Shown here in pieces: positions 1 to 7,976 of a stretch of DNA of 8,740 nucleotides. Within the stretch, counting starts at the first letter, position 1; every line of letters starts with the position of its first letter. The notes under the pieces are model-generated. The model was not told the origin of the DNA, did not search any database, and saw only the letters and a program-made list of their open reading frames with translations. Source of the DNA: Oligoflexia bacterium (GTDB taxonomy: Bacteria > Bdellovibrionota > UBA1018); assembly GCA_903928955.1 (NCBI GenBank), contig CAIYTD010000328.1:1-8740 (forward strand), read 5' to 3'. The translations under genes were made by a program, and so were the position numbers.

Positions 1-3000
1 AATCTGGCCCTGAGCATCTTTTGCCTGAGTCCAAAGGATGGAGTCATTTTCTAATTGATTTTGAAATAAGGAACCCGATTGGACGGAGTAAGAGGATTCT
101 TTTTTTCCTGCTACTCCTGTTTGGTAGGTTTGATTTTGATGCAGATCGAGTCCTAAAAAATGGGATTGATCGGAGCGCAGGGAGACCGCTTGTGCATAGA
201 GTGCTTCGTAGGAAGGGCGTTGAATAAAATCTAGATAACTCCCGACTTTGGGGGCATATCCTTGGGTGATGAGTGCATGGGAGTCCTTGGATTTGAGATC
301 TGTCCAGACGGCTCCTGCAGCTAAATCGGCTAAATGAGCTAATTCCAATCCACTGCCGGATTGGACGCTGGCTTCTTGGGTTACATTTCCGCTTTTTTGA
401 AAAATTTGAATGATACCCGGTGTGGTCGGCGTGGCATAGGTGTAGAGAAATTCCATTTCGCTCTGCCGGGATAGATCCGAAGTGAGTTGGCTCCAAGACT
501 TTTGGAGTCTTTCGAATCCATCATAACGGGCATGCTGATGGGCAATCTTTCCATCCCCGTGATCTTCTCGAAGCTCCTGAATCTGATCCAAAAGAGGATC
601 TCGATCTGCATGGAGGACGACTCCAGTGGGAGAGGTAATCGAGCTTAAAAGTGTCGTTTGGGGATCGTATCCGTACAAGCTCGTTCCACTTCCGGGCACG
701 GTGATGGAGTGGACTTTAAAGTCGGGGGTGTAGTCGATTTTTTGAAGAGTTTTGGAAGTTCCGCTTAAAGGATTGCCTAATCGGGTGATCTCTACGGGCA
801 AGCCTTGGGAGTTGCGTTGGACTTGGATGCGTTCCTGAAAATCAAATGCATTCTCGGTGTGATATCCGACAGTGCTCATGCTATCGAGCAAGCAGTGCAG
901 GGAGGAGGCAAGCGCGGCGGAATCCGAGTAGCTCAGAGTCGATAAGGAGTTCTTCTGTGGATCGCGTACAGAGAGTCGGGTGGGGCAAACCCCTTTTTCA
1001 TAAGACTGGTACTGGGTGATCTGGCTGGCTGTGTTCGCATTCTGTCTATAGCCTGTTTCAGTCGACTCCAGACGTAGCCAGTCGAATCCGAATGTGTTTG
1101 CTTTTTGATAAGCGTGCGTTAAAAACTTCCAAAGATCAGGGGAGCGGAAATCATGCTCTTCTTTTAGGACTAACACTCCCGGCTGTTCGTCTCCGTATTG
1201 GAAGTGGGAGATGGATTCGCCTAAATGTGTTTTGCTGAGAATTTTACTAAACCCGAGAAAACCGCGATCTTCTGGGTTTTGGTCGGAAAAGGAATGGTGA
1301 GTAGGTTTTGAGAATTCAAAAGATTGCTCCCTGGTTCCTTCTCCTGAGACAGTGGATCGAATTTTGTCGATCACGGGAAAACGATAGCCGATCCAGGGAT
1401 TGGGATCGACTCGTTTGTAAGAAAACTCCACTTGGTTGCCTTTTCCGTCATCGGCTTTGCGCAGGAGCCCCATGCCGGGTGAAGAAAGCTCTATGGCGTA
1501 TATCACATCATGAGCTACGTCTTTTGCTGCAACAGTGAGATTACCGGTTCCTAAGAAATCGAGTATGAATGGTTTACCCGTATAGGTAGACCAAGAGGTA
1601 TCGTAAATAGGGCTGTCGTCGAGCAATTTAAACGAGTCGCCTTGATTCATAAAAACGCTGGTGGAGAATCCCCTTTGTACAATTGCTTCGGGTAATCCGT
1701 CTCCATTTAGATCTTGAAAGTGGATGCGCGTTTCATAGAGATGGTAGGCGCCCAGCTGCGGGCCGACTTGAAAGGGGTAAAATTTGCTTTCTAGCTCAAA
1801 TTCATAATTTCCCTTTCCAAACCATACGGAAATTCCCCCATTTCGGACGATGATGAGATCGAGAATGCCGTCTCCATTGAGATCTTGAAACAGAGCAAAC
1901 CCCGCATCTCGCTGAAAATTTCCGTTGAGGGTCACATCTTTTATGGGTTCAAAAGCGATTTGTTCGGGAGTAGAAGTATTTTTGAGTATTTTTAGTTTGA
2001 TTTGATTGACTAATTGATTCGGCCCAGTGCTGATACTTGCATTATATAAGCTGACAATATCAGGCTTTCCGTTATTGGCGAGATCGACTAATTTTGTAAA
2101 TGGCCCTAGTCTGATGTCCCCCTCAAATCTCAGGGTTTGAGTAGTATGTCCTTCTTTGTCGCATACATGAAGAACACAATATCCTGGCTGAAATCGGGTC
2201 AGCCCGACCCGTTGGATGCCAACTACCTCAATCGGACTCCCTTTGCCTCTCATTCGGAGATTGAGTCGTGGAGTCCGATAGATTTCCTTAGGGTTCAGTC
2301 GACAAGTATTATCTGTATCTTTTTCTTGATACGGAGGCAATTCAAATGCTTGGTATTCACCTTCTTTGAGGAGCAAACGCGTGTAATTGTATTCATTTGT
2401 TGTTTCAATCTCAGTGAGACCATTATCGTTTTCATTGACAACGGAGTTTCTGCCAAGCATCAGTGCATTCACAAATCGTTCTACAAAAGGAGTGTAGCTG
2501 GGTACGGGACGCCATCGGTTGCGCTGGGCTACTTCCTCTGGGAGTTCATAATCGAGCTGGTAAGGGAGGTCTTGGGCTCCCGATGCATAGTGCTTTTGAG
2601 AGGAAATGAGTCGAAATCCGGGGCCATAGGTATTTTCCTGAAAACCTAAATGGTAGGAAAACCGCTCAGCTAATGTCGCTCCTTGAAGGACGCTGAGTGT
2701 TACTTTTTCGATGCGTTGCGAAAGGGTGATTTTTTCGCCCGATCGATAATGAAAAGAAGGCTGACGAAGAGCTGCAAGCTGTAAGTCGATTTGGTATTGA
2801 AATTTTCCATTTCGGCCACCGTATTGAACTTGGGTTAAAATGGGTTGCTGACTCTCAGTACGAGGATTCCGATAGTGATATAAAGATTGTTCCTGGGTGA
2901 TCGACTGCGCTTGTGTCAAGTACCAAGAGTAGGTGCCCTTGGCTGTCGTGATTTTGGCAGTATCTCCTCCAAAAATAAGTTCATCCCCATTCGGTAGAAA

Positions 3001-3492
3001 GGCAGTCCAGAGATCTTCCGTTTCTTGATATTTTAAACGCACTGGATTGTGCATTCCTTCTGGATAATAAAATCCGTCCTCTCCTTTGAGGAGAGTACCC
3101 CAGGGACTGGCAAAAGAGTCTTCGGCATATTGCACATATCCCAGGCGTCTGAATCTGGAAATAGCCAGGGTATTCGCCCATCCGATTCCCCATTCCGACA
3201 TTCCTTGCGTAATCGAATAGGAAGGCTGAATCGGATAAACGAGTCGGCCCCTGTCTTCTGGAAAGTGTATCGGCAGAGGTAAAGTAAATGCGCCTTTCAT
3301 CAAATCACTTCCATCTCGTGCAAAAGAAGCGAGTTCGCCAGCTAAAGATCCTCGCTGCGTAGGCTCCAAGACTGGGGCAACCATCTGTTGCTGAAAGGTG
3401 GGCGGTTCAGCATGAGCTAGAGAAAATACATCGAGGAATGAACACCCGCTCATAAACAAAAGAGATGCGATGGATAGGGAATAATTTTTCAT
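1..3492 (-). CDS. SpvB/TcB-like RHS (YD-repeat) protein, probable lipoprotein, 3' end cut by window edge
   Basis: I translated the reverse strand from the ATG at 3492 to base 1: 1164 codons with no stop, so the gene runs off the left edge. Residues 1-17 form a signal peptide ending in a lipobox-like FMSGC (Cys17, then Ser at +2). Residues about 58-115 match the SpvB N-terminal pattern (RDGSDLMKGAFTLPLPI, later EWGIGWANTLAISR). FG-GAP/VCBS-type repeats follow at about 465-482, 533-550, 590-606 and 643-656; two carry DLNGDG (Asp537/Asn539/Asp541 and Asp594/Asn596/Asp598), a calcium-loop pattern. Residues 678-750 look like the TcB middle region, with GYRFPVIDKI and EDRGFLGF. YD/RHS-like units lie at about 919-932, 938-955 and 987-1000 (ARYDGFERLQKSW). 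In known Tc toxins TcB and TcC form a hollow shell that holds a toxic C-terminal fragment; whether this protein has an RHS core and toxin cannot be seen here. It follows the 1204-residue gene by 2 bases. Family assignment is strong, biological role is inferred. Confidence 0.9.
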   Translation of the reverse strand, partial: MKNYSLSIASLLFMSGCSFLDVFSLAHAEPPTFQQQMVAPVLEPTQRGSLAGELASFARDGSDLMKGAFTLPLPIHFPEDRGRLVYPIQPSYSITQGMSEWGIGWANTLAISRFRRLGYVQYAEDSFASPWGTLLKGEDGFYYPEGMHNPVRLKYQETEDLWTAFLPNGDELIFGGDTAKITTAKGTYSWYLTQAQSITQEQSLYHYRNPRTESQQPILTQVQYGGRNGKFQYQIDLQLAALRQPSFHYRSGEKITLSQRIEKVTLSVLQGATLAERFSYHLGFQENTYGPGFRLISSQKHYASGAQDLPYQLDYELPEEVAQRNRWRPVPSYTPFVERFVNALMLGRNSVVNENDNGLTEIETTNEYNYTRLLLKEGEYQAFELPPYQEKDTDNTCRLNPKEIYRTPRLNLRMRGKGSPIEVVGIQRVGLTRFQPGYCVLHVCDKEGHTTQTLRFEGDIRLGPFTKLVDLANNGKPDIVSLYNASISTGPNQLVNQIKLKILKNTSTPEQIAFEPIKDVTLNGNFQRDAGFALFQDLNGDGILDLIIVRNGGISVWFGKGNYEFELESKFYPFQVGPQLGAYHLYETRIHFQDLNGDGLPEAIVQRGFSTSVFMNQGDSFKLLDDSPIYDTSWSTYTGKPFILDFLGTGNLTVAAKDVAHDVIYAIELSSPGMGLLRKADDGKGNQVEFSYKRVDPNPWIGYRFPVIDKIRSTVSGEGTREQSFEFSKPTHHSFSDQNPEDRGFLGFSKILSKTHLGESISHFQYGDEQPGVLVLKEEHDFRSPDLWKFLTHAYQKANTFGFDWLRLESTETGYRQNANTASQITQYQSYEKGVCPTRLSVRDPQKNSLSTLSYSDSAALASSLHCLLDSMSTVGYHTENAFDFQERIQVQRNSQGLPVEITRLGNPLSGTSKTLQKIDYTPDFKVHSITVPGSGTSLYGYDPQTTLLSSITSPTGVVLHADRDPLLDQIQELREDHGDGKIAHQHARYDGFERLQKSWSQLTSDLSRQSEMEFLYTYATPTTPGIIQIFQKSGNVTQEASVQSGSGLELAHLADLAAGAVWTDLKSKDSHALITQGYAPKVGSYLDFIQRPSYEALYAQAVSLRSDQSHFLGLDLHQNQTYQTGVAGKKESSYSVQSGSLFQNQLENDSILWTQAKDAQGQI
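1697..1719 (-). repeat. 23-base direct repeat, copy 2, in an FG-GAP calcium loop
   Basis: This copy differs at one base from the one at 1868-1890, 171 bases (57 codons) away in the same frame. Both encode FQDLNGDG. The match is at DNA level, not only protein level, which hints at intragenic duplication or conversion of the FG-GAP/VCBS unit. Confidence 0.8.
1868..1890 (-). repeat. 23-base direct repeat, copy 1, in an FG-GAP calcium loop
   Basis: Encodes FQDLNGDG at residues 535-542 of the SpvB/TcB-like protein. It pairs with the copy at 1697-1719, with one mismatch in 23 bases. Confidence 0.8.
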
Positions 3493-3494
3493 TT

Positions 3495-6400
3495 TTAGAA
3501 TCCATCCTGACAATTGGAGATCCATTCGAGTTCTCCCGGTTGAGCGGGCATGGCCTCGTATTCAAATAAAACCAGTACCTCTTTAAATTGATCCATACCG
3601 CCGATTCCCCTAATAAAGGGATAAAAGGAAACCATATTAGGGAACGTGAAAGTTCCCAGCGGAGTCATGCCTCGAGCTGCGCCATTTGCCAAAACGCGGG
3701 TTGCGGTCACAATATCAAAAGCTTGATCTAGTGTCGAAAACCGGAGAGGGATAGTGTCCATTCTCCAGGATTCAGGGACTCGATAGGATTCGAGACCTCC
3801 TTTATTGGGGATCTCAACAAACTCGGGTAATAGGATGGGACGTTGAGGTTGAAGCCTATTGAGTGCTTCATTTTTTTCTTCGTTGTCTGAGATAAAAAAT
3901 ACACTCATTCCTTTAATAAAAGGAGCCCTTTGAAAGCAGTTTAAAGCTCCAAAGAAGATGTTTGGATTATAAATAGCATTAGGCGCAATCGTCATCGAAA
4001 ATTCGTTCGACTGATTTTGAATAGCATTCCAAAATCGACTGGCCTCGAGATAGGAAACGGAAGGCCAGATGGAGGTAGATTGATACTTTTGGGCATTTTC
4101 ACCTGGAATGAGTTCATATCTTTCAGGTCGAGGAAAACTCACTACGAGTTTCTGTCCCTCCTGCTGTCTCGGTTGAAGATGCATCATTTCAGTAAATCGC
4201 AGCTCCTCTATAAACCCAATCAGTCTGCGTGCAAGCTCTTCTGGATTCGTATCGAGATTTGCAGCCTGAATGGAGTGGCGAAATTCATGAGAGGCGGTTC
4301 TGAGTACACCTGGGTTAACGGTATTGTAAGTGGGTAATACTCGATAGTTTAAATAGTTTACCACTCGGTTTACCCCAGTGAGGAGGGCTTGATAATCCAT
4401 GTTTTGATAAGTCCAATCGATGATCATCGAGTTCAGAACAGAGCTGCGGCTTAAATGCATGCTTTGATTGACCAGATCCCGATGCTTTCTATAGAGCAAT
4501 TGAATCTTTCGCTCGGCTTGCCGAATGCGAACTTTTCTTTCTAGCTGTGCTGCTTCCGAGTGAATCCAGTTTTGAACGAGTTCTCCAATGAGAGGAAGAT
4601 CGCTCAGCACAATTGCACCGTATCTATTGGTCGCTATGTTCTGATGGATCACAGCACTTAGTTCGCGTCGAATGGTATCCAAATCTGTACCAGAGAGGTC
4701 GCCTTGTTCGAGGAAGTGTTTGAGGTTCAGCGCTAGATTGGCTTCTAGATCTGCAATGGTTTCCAGGAGCAGTGCAATTTTAGATCGCTCCAGAGCTGAT
4801 CTTTTTTGAGAGACGGCCACTGTGAGTGCAGCGGCAGCTGCAGTTGGCTTTTGGCAATCATTCACTATAAAATAAAGCTCAGCATCTTGGGTTGCTGTAA
4901 AGACTGTGTTTCTGTGGATGACTCGGGTGCGAAGTACAGCTCGGCTGTCTGGATCCACTTCCACAGCAAGCAAGGATCCTACAGGAGTGGTTCTAAACGG
5001 TGCAAAAGCAGATCTCATTCCTCTTTCAAAAGAGGCACTCTGCGCCATTTCCACTGAATTTGTATGATTATCGGTGTGACTGATTTCTGTTGTTTTGACA
5101 TTCGAAGTGATTTTATTGCGGCAGTTTTCTGGCTGCGAATGACCCCAGGAGCCGGAAACGGAGCCACCTATATTGATCACGCCGAAGAGGGAGAAGCCGG
5201 CAGAGCCACTGACACCGGTACTCACGCTGTTGGATCCGCATCCTTCTAGATATTCTGTATTATTGGTTTGGATGGATTCTGTTTGGCGATTTCCTGTGGT
5301 TTCCGTAGAGGATTGAGCTTGGAGTGTCCGATTGGAAGCATTCATGCTAAATCCTTCTGGTCCAGTGAGGGCTTCATTTAGTCCAGTAACATCGCGATAC
5401 TCTTTTTCAATTGCACAAGTAGGAGAATACTTCCCAGTGACTTCAGCAGTGACGAGATCTCCCTTTCTCAGATTGAGCTGATAGGCACCTCCCGTTGCGA
5501 CATCTTGAGCAGCAATTTGTTGGATCGACTGGTTTTGGAGATTCGGTTCATAATGAGCGTCGCGTGCCGAGATATTGATTCTAGGGCCAGCGATCAGAGT
5601 TAAGGCTTGATCGGCATAGCGATTTCTATATTCGGGGTTTTCTAATAATTCAGTGGATCGTTCAGTCAGTTGGCTGAGAGCGGTGCTCTCTTTGCGAAGG
5701 GCGTTCTGAAGTCCTTCTAAGTCGAGTTGAGCCATTCGGAGCTCGTAGCCGACACTATTTATTAAGGCATTTGTACTGCTGGTTCTCAACTCGGTTTCAT
5801 TGACGGCTTGGAGGGATCTAGCGAGTTCTAATTTTTTTGCCTGATAGTTCGCTTTTTGTCCTTCTAAAAGCTGTTTCAGTGTATCGAGATTTTGATGGAC
5901 TCGGGCGAGCTCTTCTACAGTGAAGGGTCCGAGAAATTCTTTTTCTTTCTGTGAGAACTGGTGATTTTTCTCAAAAGTTTGGATCAGATCTCGGGATTCT
6001 TGAATGAGAGAGACCAGCGGAAATGCAAGAGGCTCGAACTGATCTAATTCGGCTTCCTGAAGAGGGACGGTTTGATTTGCCATTCCGATCCGTAAGGCGT
6101 CGATGAGTTTGTTATGATGATCAAAAAGGGGATTCAAGATGGATCTTGTTTTCAAACCTAAGTGTCCAAGACTATTTTGCCAAGGTTTTCGATCGAGATC
6201 GGATCGCCCCAAAAAGGAGGTGAGTTGAAACACCGAGTAGATCTCAGAATGATTCAGGTCATCGGGCTGGCAGCCGGATTGTAAAGAGCATCCCAGGTCT
6301 TCGAGAGAGAGGAAGAATTTGGCACGTTCCGCCGTTGAGTGGAGGATGAGAGTGGTAAAATGGATCAGGGAAACGGGGCCAGGGCGTTCTTGTTCGTAGA

Positions 6401-7109
6401 GTTTTTTTGCGATGATAGAATAGGGGATTTCTTTCTGAAAAAAAGTTTCTTGAGAAAATTGGTCTAAGTTCGTGAGTCTTACTTTTGCTAATTTCAACAG
6501 AGATTCTGCGATCTTGGAATGAACGAAATTCATATCGTTTGAGAGTCTTTGGTAAAGTTCGCTAAAGCCTTTTTCTAATCCCAAATCTGGAGCTAAATAA
6601 AGAGGCTTTCGAGTGGTGTTCTCCCAATCGGAAAGCTGTTCGAGAGCTTGAGTCAGGCGGAGATCCCATTCCACAGGAGTGGGAGCGGCAAAAGCCCAGT
6701 CTATGTAGGCCAATAAATTATCTTGAATCAACTGGAGTGTTTTGTCTAAAAGGGCGTCTTTACAGGCTAAACCTTCTATTCTGACCCATTGATCTTTCAA
6801 AGAATTCAGGCAATTTTTTTGACGATCATCTGTCAGTGTCATACTGGGTGCGTCTGTCAGATTACAGCGATTGATTTGTTTTAGAAGGATGAGCACTCTT
6901 TGCTTGTCGACAGGAGTACATGTGCCTACGACTTCTAAGACTGCAGCCCGTGTTCCAATGACTGCATCTTCAATGAGTGCTTGAGCATATTGTCTGAGTC
7001 CCACCCCTGCTGCAGCCGCACCATTTCTGGCTGCATTCATTGCAAAAGCAGAGAGGGAGAGAAAAAGAGACGTGATGATTGCGTATTTAATTTTATTTTT
7101 TCTTTTCAT
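3495..7109 (-). CDS. Large exported protein, unrecognised family, coiled coils around a beta-rich centre
   Basis: The product is 1204 residues. The start is supported by a signal peptide: basic KRKNK, a hydrophobic core, and an AFA cleavage site after residue 23. Residues 30-390 look mainly helical, with cysteines at 64, 82, 100 and 116. Residues about 398-490 are heptad-like coiled coil. Residues about 500-752 are beta-like, containing a Ser/Thr/Asn-rich stretch (590-690) around a Gly/Ser segment at 628-656 that alternates small polar and hydrophobic residues (AGFSLFGVINIGG). This part ends with GSLLAVEV and AELYFIVND, which recall galactose-binding-like lectin sandwiches. A second charged coiled coil spans about 765-880. 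HEFRH at 941-945 fits HExxH. The remainder ends in a Cys-containing tail. The 12 cysteines are an even number, consistent with disulphides outside the cytoplasm. I do not recognise a family; there is no visible TcA signature. The start has only a weak A-rich ribosome site, so coupling to the gene before it, 28 bases upstream, may matter. A translocator, adhesin or pore-forming role is inference. Confidence 0.93.
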   Translation of the reverse strand: MKRKNKIKYAIITSLFLSLSAFAMNAARNGAAAAGVGLRQYAQALIEDAVIGTRAAVLEVVGTCTPVDKQRVLILLKQINRCNLTDAPSMTLTDDRQKNCLNSLKDQWVRIEGLACKDALLDKTLQLIQDNLLAYIDWAFAAPTPVEWDLRLTQALEQLSDWENTTRKPLYLAPDLGLEKGFSELYQRLSNDMNFVHSKIAESLLKLAKVRLTNLDQFSQETFFQKEIPYSIIAKKLYEQERPGPVSLIHFTTLILHSTAERAKFFLSLEDLGCSLQSGCQPDDLNHSEIYSVFQLTSFLGRSDLDRKPWQNSLGHLGLKTRSILNPLFDHHNKLIDALRIGMANQTVPLQEAELDQFEPLAFPLVSLIQESRDLIQTFEKNHQFSQKEKEFLGPFTVEELARVHQNLDTLKQLLEGQKANYQAKKLELARSLQAVNETELRTSSTNALINSVGYELRMAQLDLEGLQNALRKESTALSQLTERSTELLENPEYRNRYADQALTLIAGPRINISARDAHYEPNLQNQSIQQIAAQDVATGGAYQLNLRKGDLVTAEVTGKYSPTCAIEKEYRDVTGLNEALTGPEGFSMNASNRTLQAQSSTETTGNRQTESIQTNNTEYLEGCGSNSVSTGVSGSAGFSLFGVINIGGSVSGSWGHSQPENCRNKITSNVKTTEISHTDNHTNSVEMAQSASFERGMRSAFAPFRTTPVGSLLAVEVDPDSRAVLRTRVIHRNTVFTATQDAELYFIVNDCQKPTAAAAALTVAVSQKRSALERSKIALLLETIADLEANLALNLKHFLEQGDLSGTDLDTIRRELSAVIHQNIATNRYGAIVLSDLPLIGELVQNWIHSEAAQLERKVRIRQAERKIQLLYRKHRDLVNQSMHLSRSSVLNSMIIDWTYQNMDYQALLTGVNRVVNYLNYRVLPTYNTVNPGVLRTASHEFRHSIQAANLDTNPEELARRLIGFIEELRFTEMMHLQPRQQEGQKLVVSFPRPERYELIPGENAQKYQSTSIWPSVSYLEASRFWNAIQNQSNEFSMTIAPNAIYNPNIFFGALNCFQRAPFIKGMSVFFISDNEEKNEALNRLQPQRPILLPEFVEIPNKGGLESYRVPESWRMDTIPLRFSTLDQAFDIVTATRVLANGAARGMTPLGTFTFPNMVSFYPFIRGIGGMDQFKEVLVLFEYEAMPAQPGELEWISNCQDGF
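3501..3508 (-). promoter_or_regulatory. Weak ribosome binding site of the SpvB/TcB-like gene, inside the preceding gene
   Basis: The reverse strand reads AGGATGGA, ending 8 bases before the ATG at 3492. It lies in the last codons of the 1204-residue gene (stop at 3495-3497). With a gap of 2 bases, translation of the two large proteins is probably coupled, which would fit partners made in similar amounts. Confidence 0.55.
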
Positions 7110-7137
7110 GTCAGTTGATTTCTTTTTTATAAATAAT

Positions 7138-7965
7138 TTATCTAATAATTCGGATTTGATCGCCTATCTTGAACCTAAATTCCTCTTCGTCACAAATCGC
7201 ATCGAAGGACCAGTTCACACGGACTCTGATTCTCCCTTCATGGATCATTTTCATTCTGCCTGTGAGAGGATCGGGTAAGTAAGGTTGATCTCCTCTTTTC
7301 AATAAGAAAAAAGGTGTCATGACAATTTGTTCGAATGTGAGGTCTACAGGAGTATTGGGTCCTCTCAGTGCGGGTCTGCAAGTATCTGAAAGATCACAGA
7401 TGTCACGGATTGTAATAGGGAAGGAATGTAGTTCTTTGAGTTCATAGTTCAATACTTCGTTTCTCGCATGCATTTCTATGCGCTGGGTTGGGCTGAGTCC
7501 AGGAAAGAGCTCATTTGCATCGTCTCCATCCAGGGCAAAAACTCGAATCGTCATCAAAGTGCTATTTAAAAGGTGTTCCTTTTTATTACCTAAAAACGCT
7601 GTATGGAGTCGGAGGGAAATCGGAACCGCAATTTGGACCCGAGCGTCGTTAAATTCATGCACGTATTTTACCGTTTGGATATGGCCTGGTGGGCGTGCAG
7701 GTTTGTTGCAGGATCGAGGTGTTTCCCACACTCCTGAAGGAGAAAGGAAGAGGTAGTGATCGAGGTCATCTGCATCTTCCTTGGGATTATGGGCTAATCC
7801 TTCGATGTCACTGTAGTTTGAAAATAACAGCCAAGGTGTAAAAATTTCAGCAGTGACTCTGCCATCCTGAGGCCATTCCCCCACATGCAGCACTGCAAAC
7901 AAGCTCGGAGAGCGCAATCCCAGCGCAAGGCAAAAAAGAAAAAGAAAGCGAGAGTGGAGTTTCAT
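7138..7965 (-). CDS. Secreted protein of unknown function, 275 residues
   Basis: The chosen start is the ATG at 7965. It opens a classic signal peptide (MKLHSRFLFLFCLALGL, possible cleavage after Phe-Ala at residue 24) and has an AAGGA site 6 bases upstream that overlaps the stop codon of the preceding gene. The in-frame ATG at 8013 would overlap that gene by 38 bases and put a charged, non-hydrophobic stretch before the signal, so I reject it. The mature part has four cysteines (86, 190, 196, 258), enough for two disulphides, with a short CDLSDTC pair. It looks mixed alpha/beta, with strand-like VQIAVPISLRL and GRIRVRVNWSF near the C-terminus. I recognise no domain and see no membrane segment after the signal. 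Its position between the tail-collar gene and the large 1204-residue gene suggests a periplasmic or secreted partner or assembly factor of those products; this is inferred only from context. Confidence 0.9.
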   Translation of the reverse strand: MKLHSRFLFLFCLALGLRSPSLFAVLHVGEWPQDGRVTAEIFTPWLLFSNYSDIEGLAHNPKEDADDLDHYLFLSPSGVWETPRSCNKPARPPGHIQTVKYVHEFNDARVQIAVPISLRLHTAFLGNKKEHLLNSTLMTIRVFALDGDDANELFPGLSPTQRIEMHARNEVLNYELKELHSFPITIRDICDLSDTCRPALRGPNTPVDLTFEQIVMTPFFLLKRGDQPYLPDPLTGRMKMIHEGRIRVRVNWSFDAICDEEEFRFKIGDQIRIIR

Positions 7966-7971
7966 GGTCTT

Positions 7972-7976
7972 TCCTT
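7972..7976 (-). promoter_or_regulatory. Ribosome binding site that decides the start of the 275-residue gene
   Basis: The reverse strand reads AAGGA, 6 bases before the ATG at 7965. It overlaps the last base of the TAA stop of the tail-collar gene, which suggests translational coupling and supports 7965 over the upstream in-frame ATG at 8013. Confidence 0.75.

Noticed and set aside
44..611. Two overlapping minus-strand open frames (44-496 and 381-611)
   Set aside because: Both are out of frame with the SpvB/TcB-like gene, which stays open through this region, and their products are low in recognisable features and rich in Arg/Ser.
2137..2649. Plus-strand open frame of 170 codons opposite the SpvB/TcB-like gene
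   Set aside because: It lies wholly antisense to a frame whose translation gives a continuous, recognisable protein. Its product shows no domain, and no ribosome site is evident.
4017..5249. Plus-strand open frames at 4017-4337, 4806-5057 and 5064-5249
   Set aside because: All are antisense to the intact 1204-residue gene and have shadow-like composition without domains or signals.
3495..7109. TcA subunit of a Tc toxin
   Set aside because: Less than half the usual TcA length, has a Sec signal, and I see no TcA motif. Its place before a TcB-like gene makes a similar role possible, but that is not sequence evidence.
7110..7137. Terminator or promoter between the 275-residue and 1204-residue genes
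   Set aside because: The 28 bases are AT-rich but show no stem-loop or -10/-35 pair that I could support.
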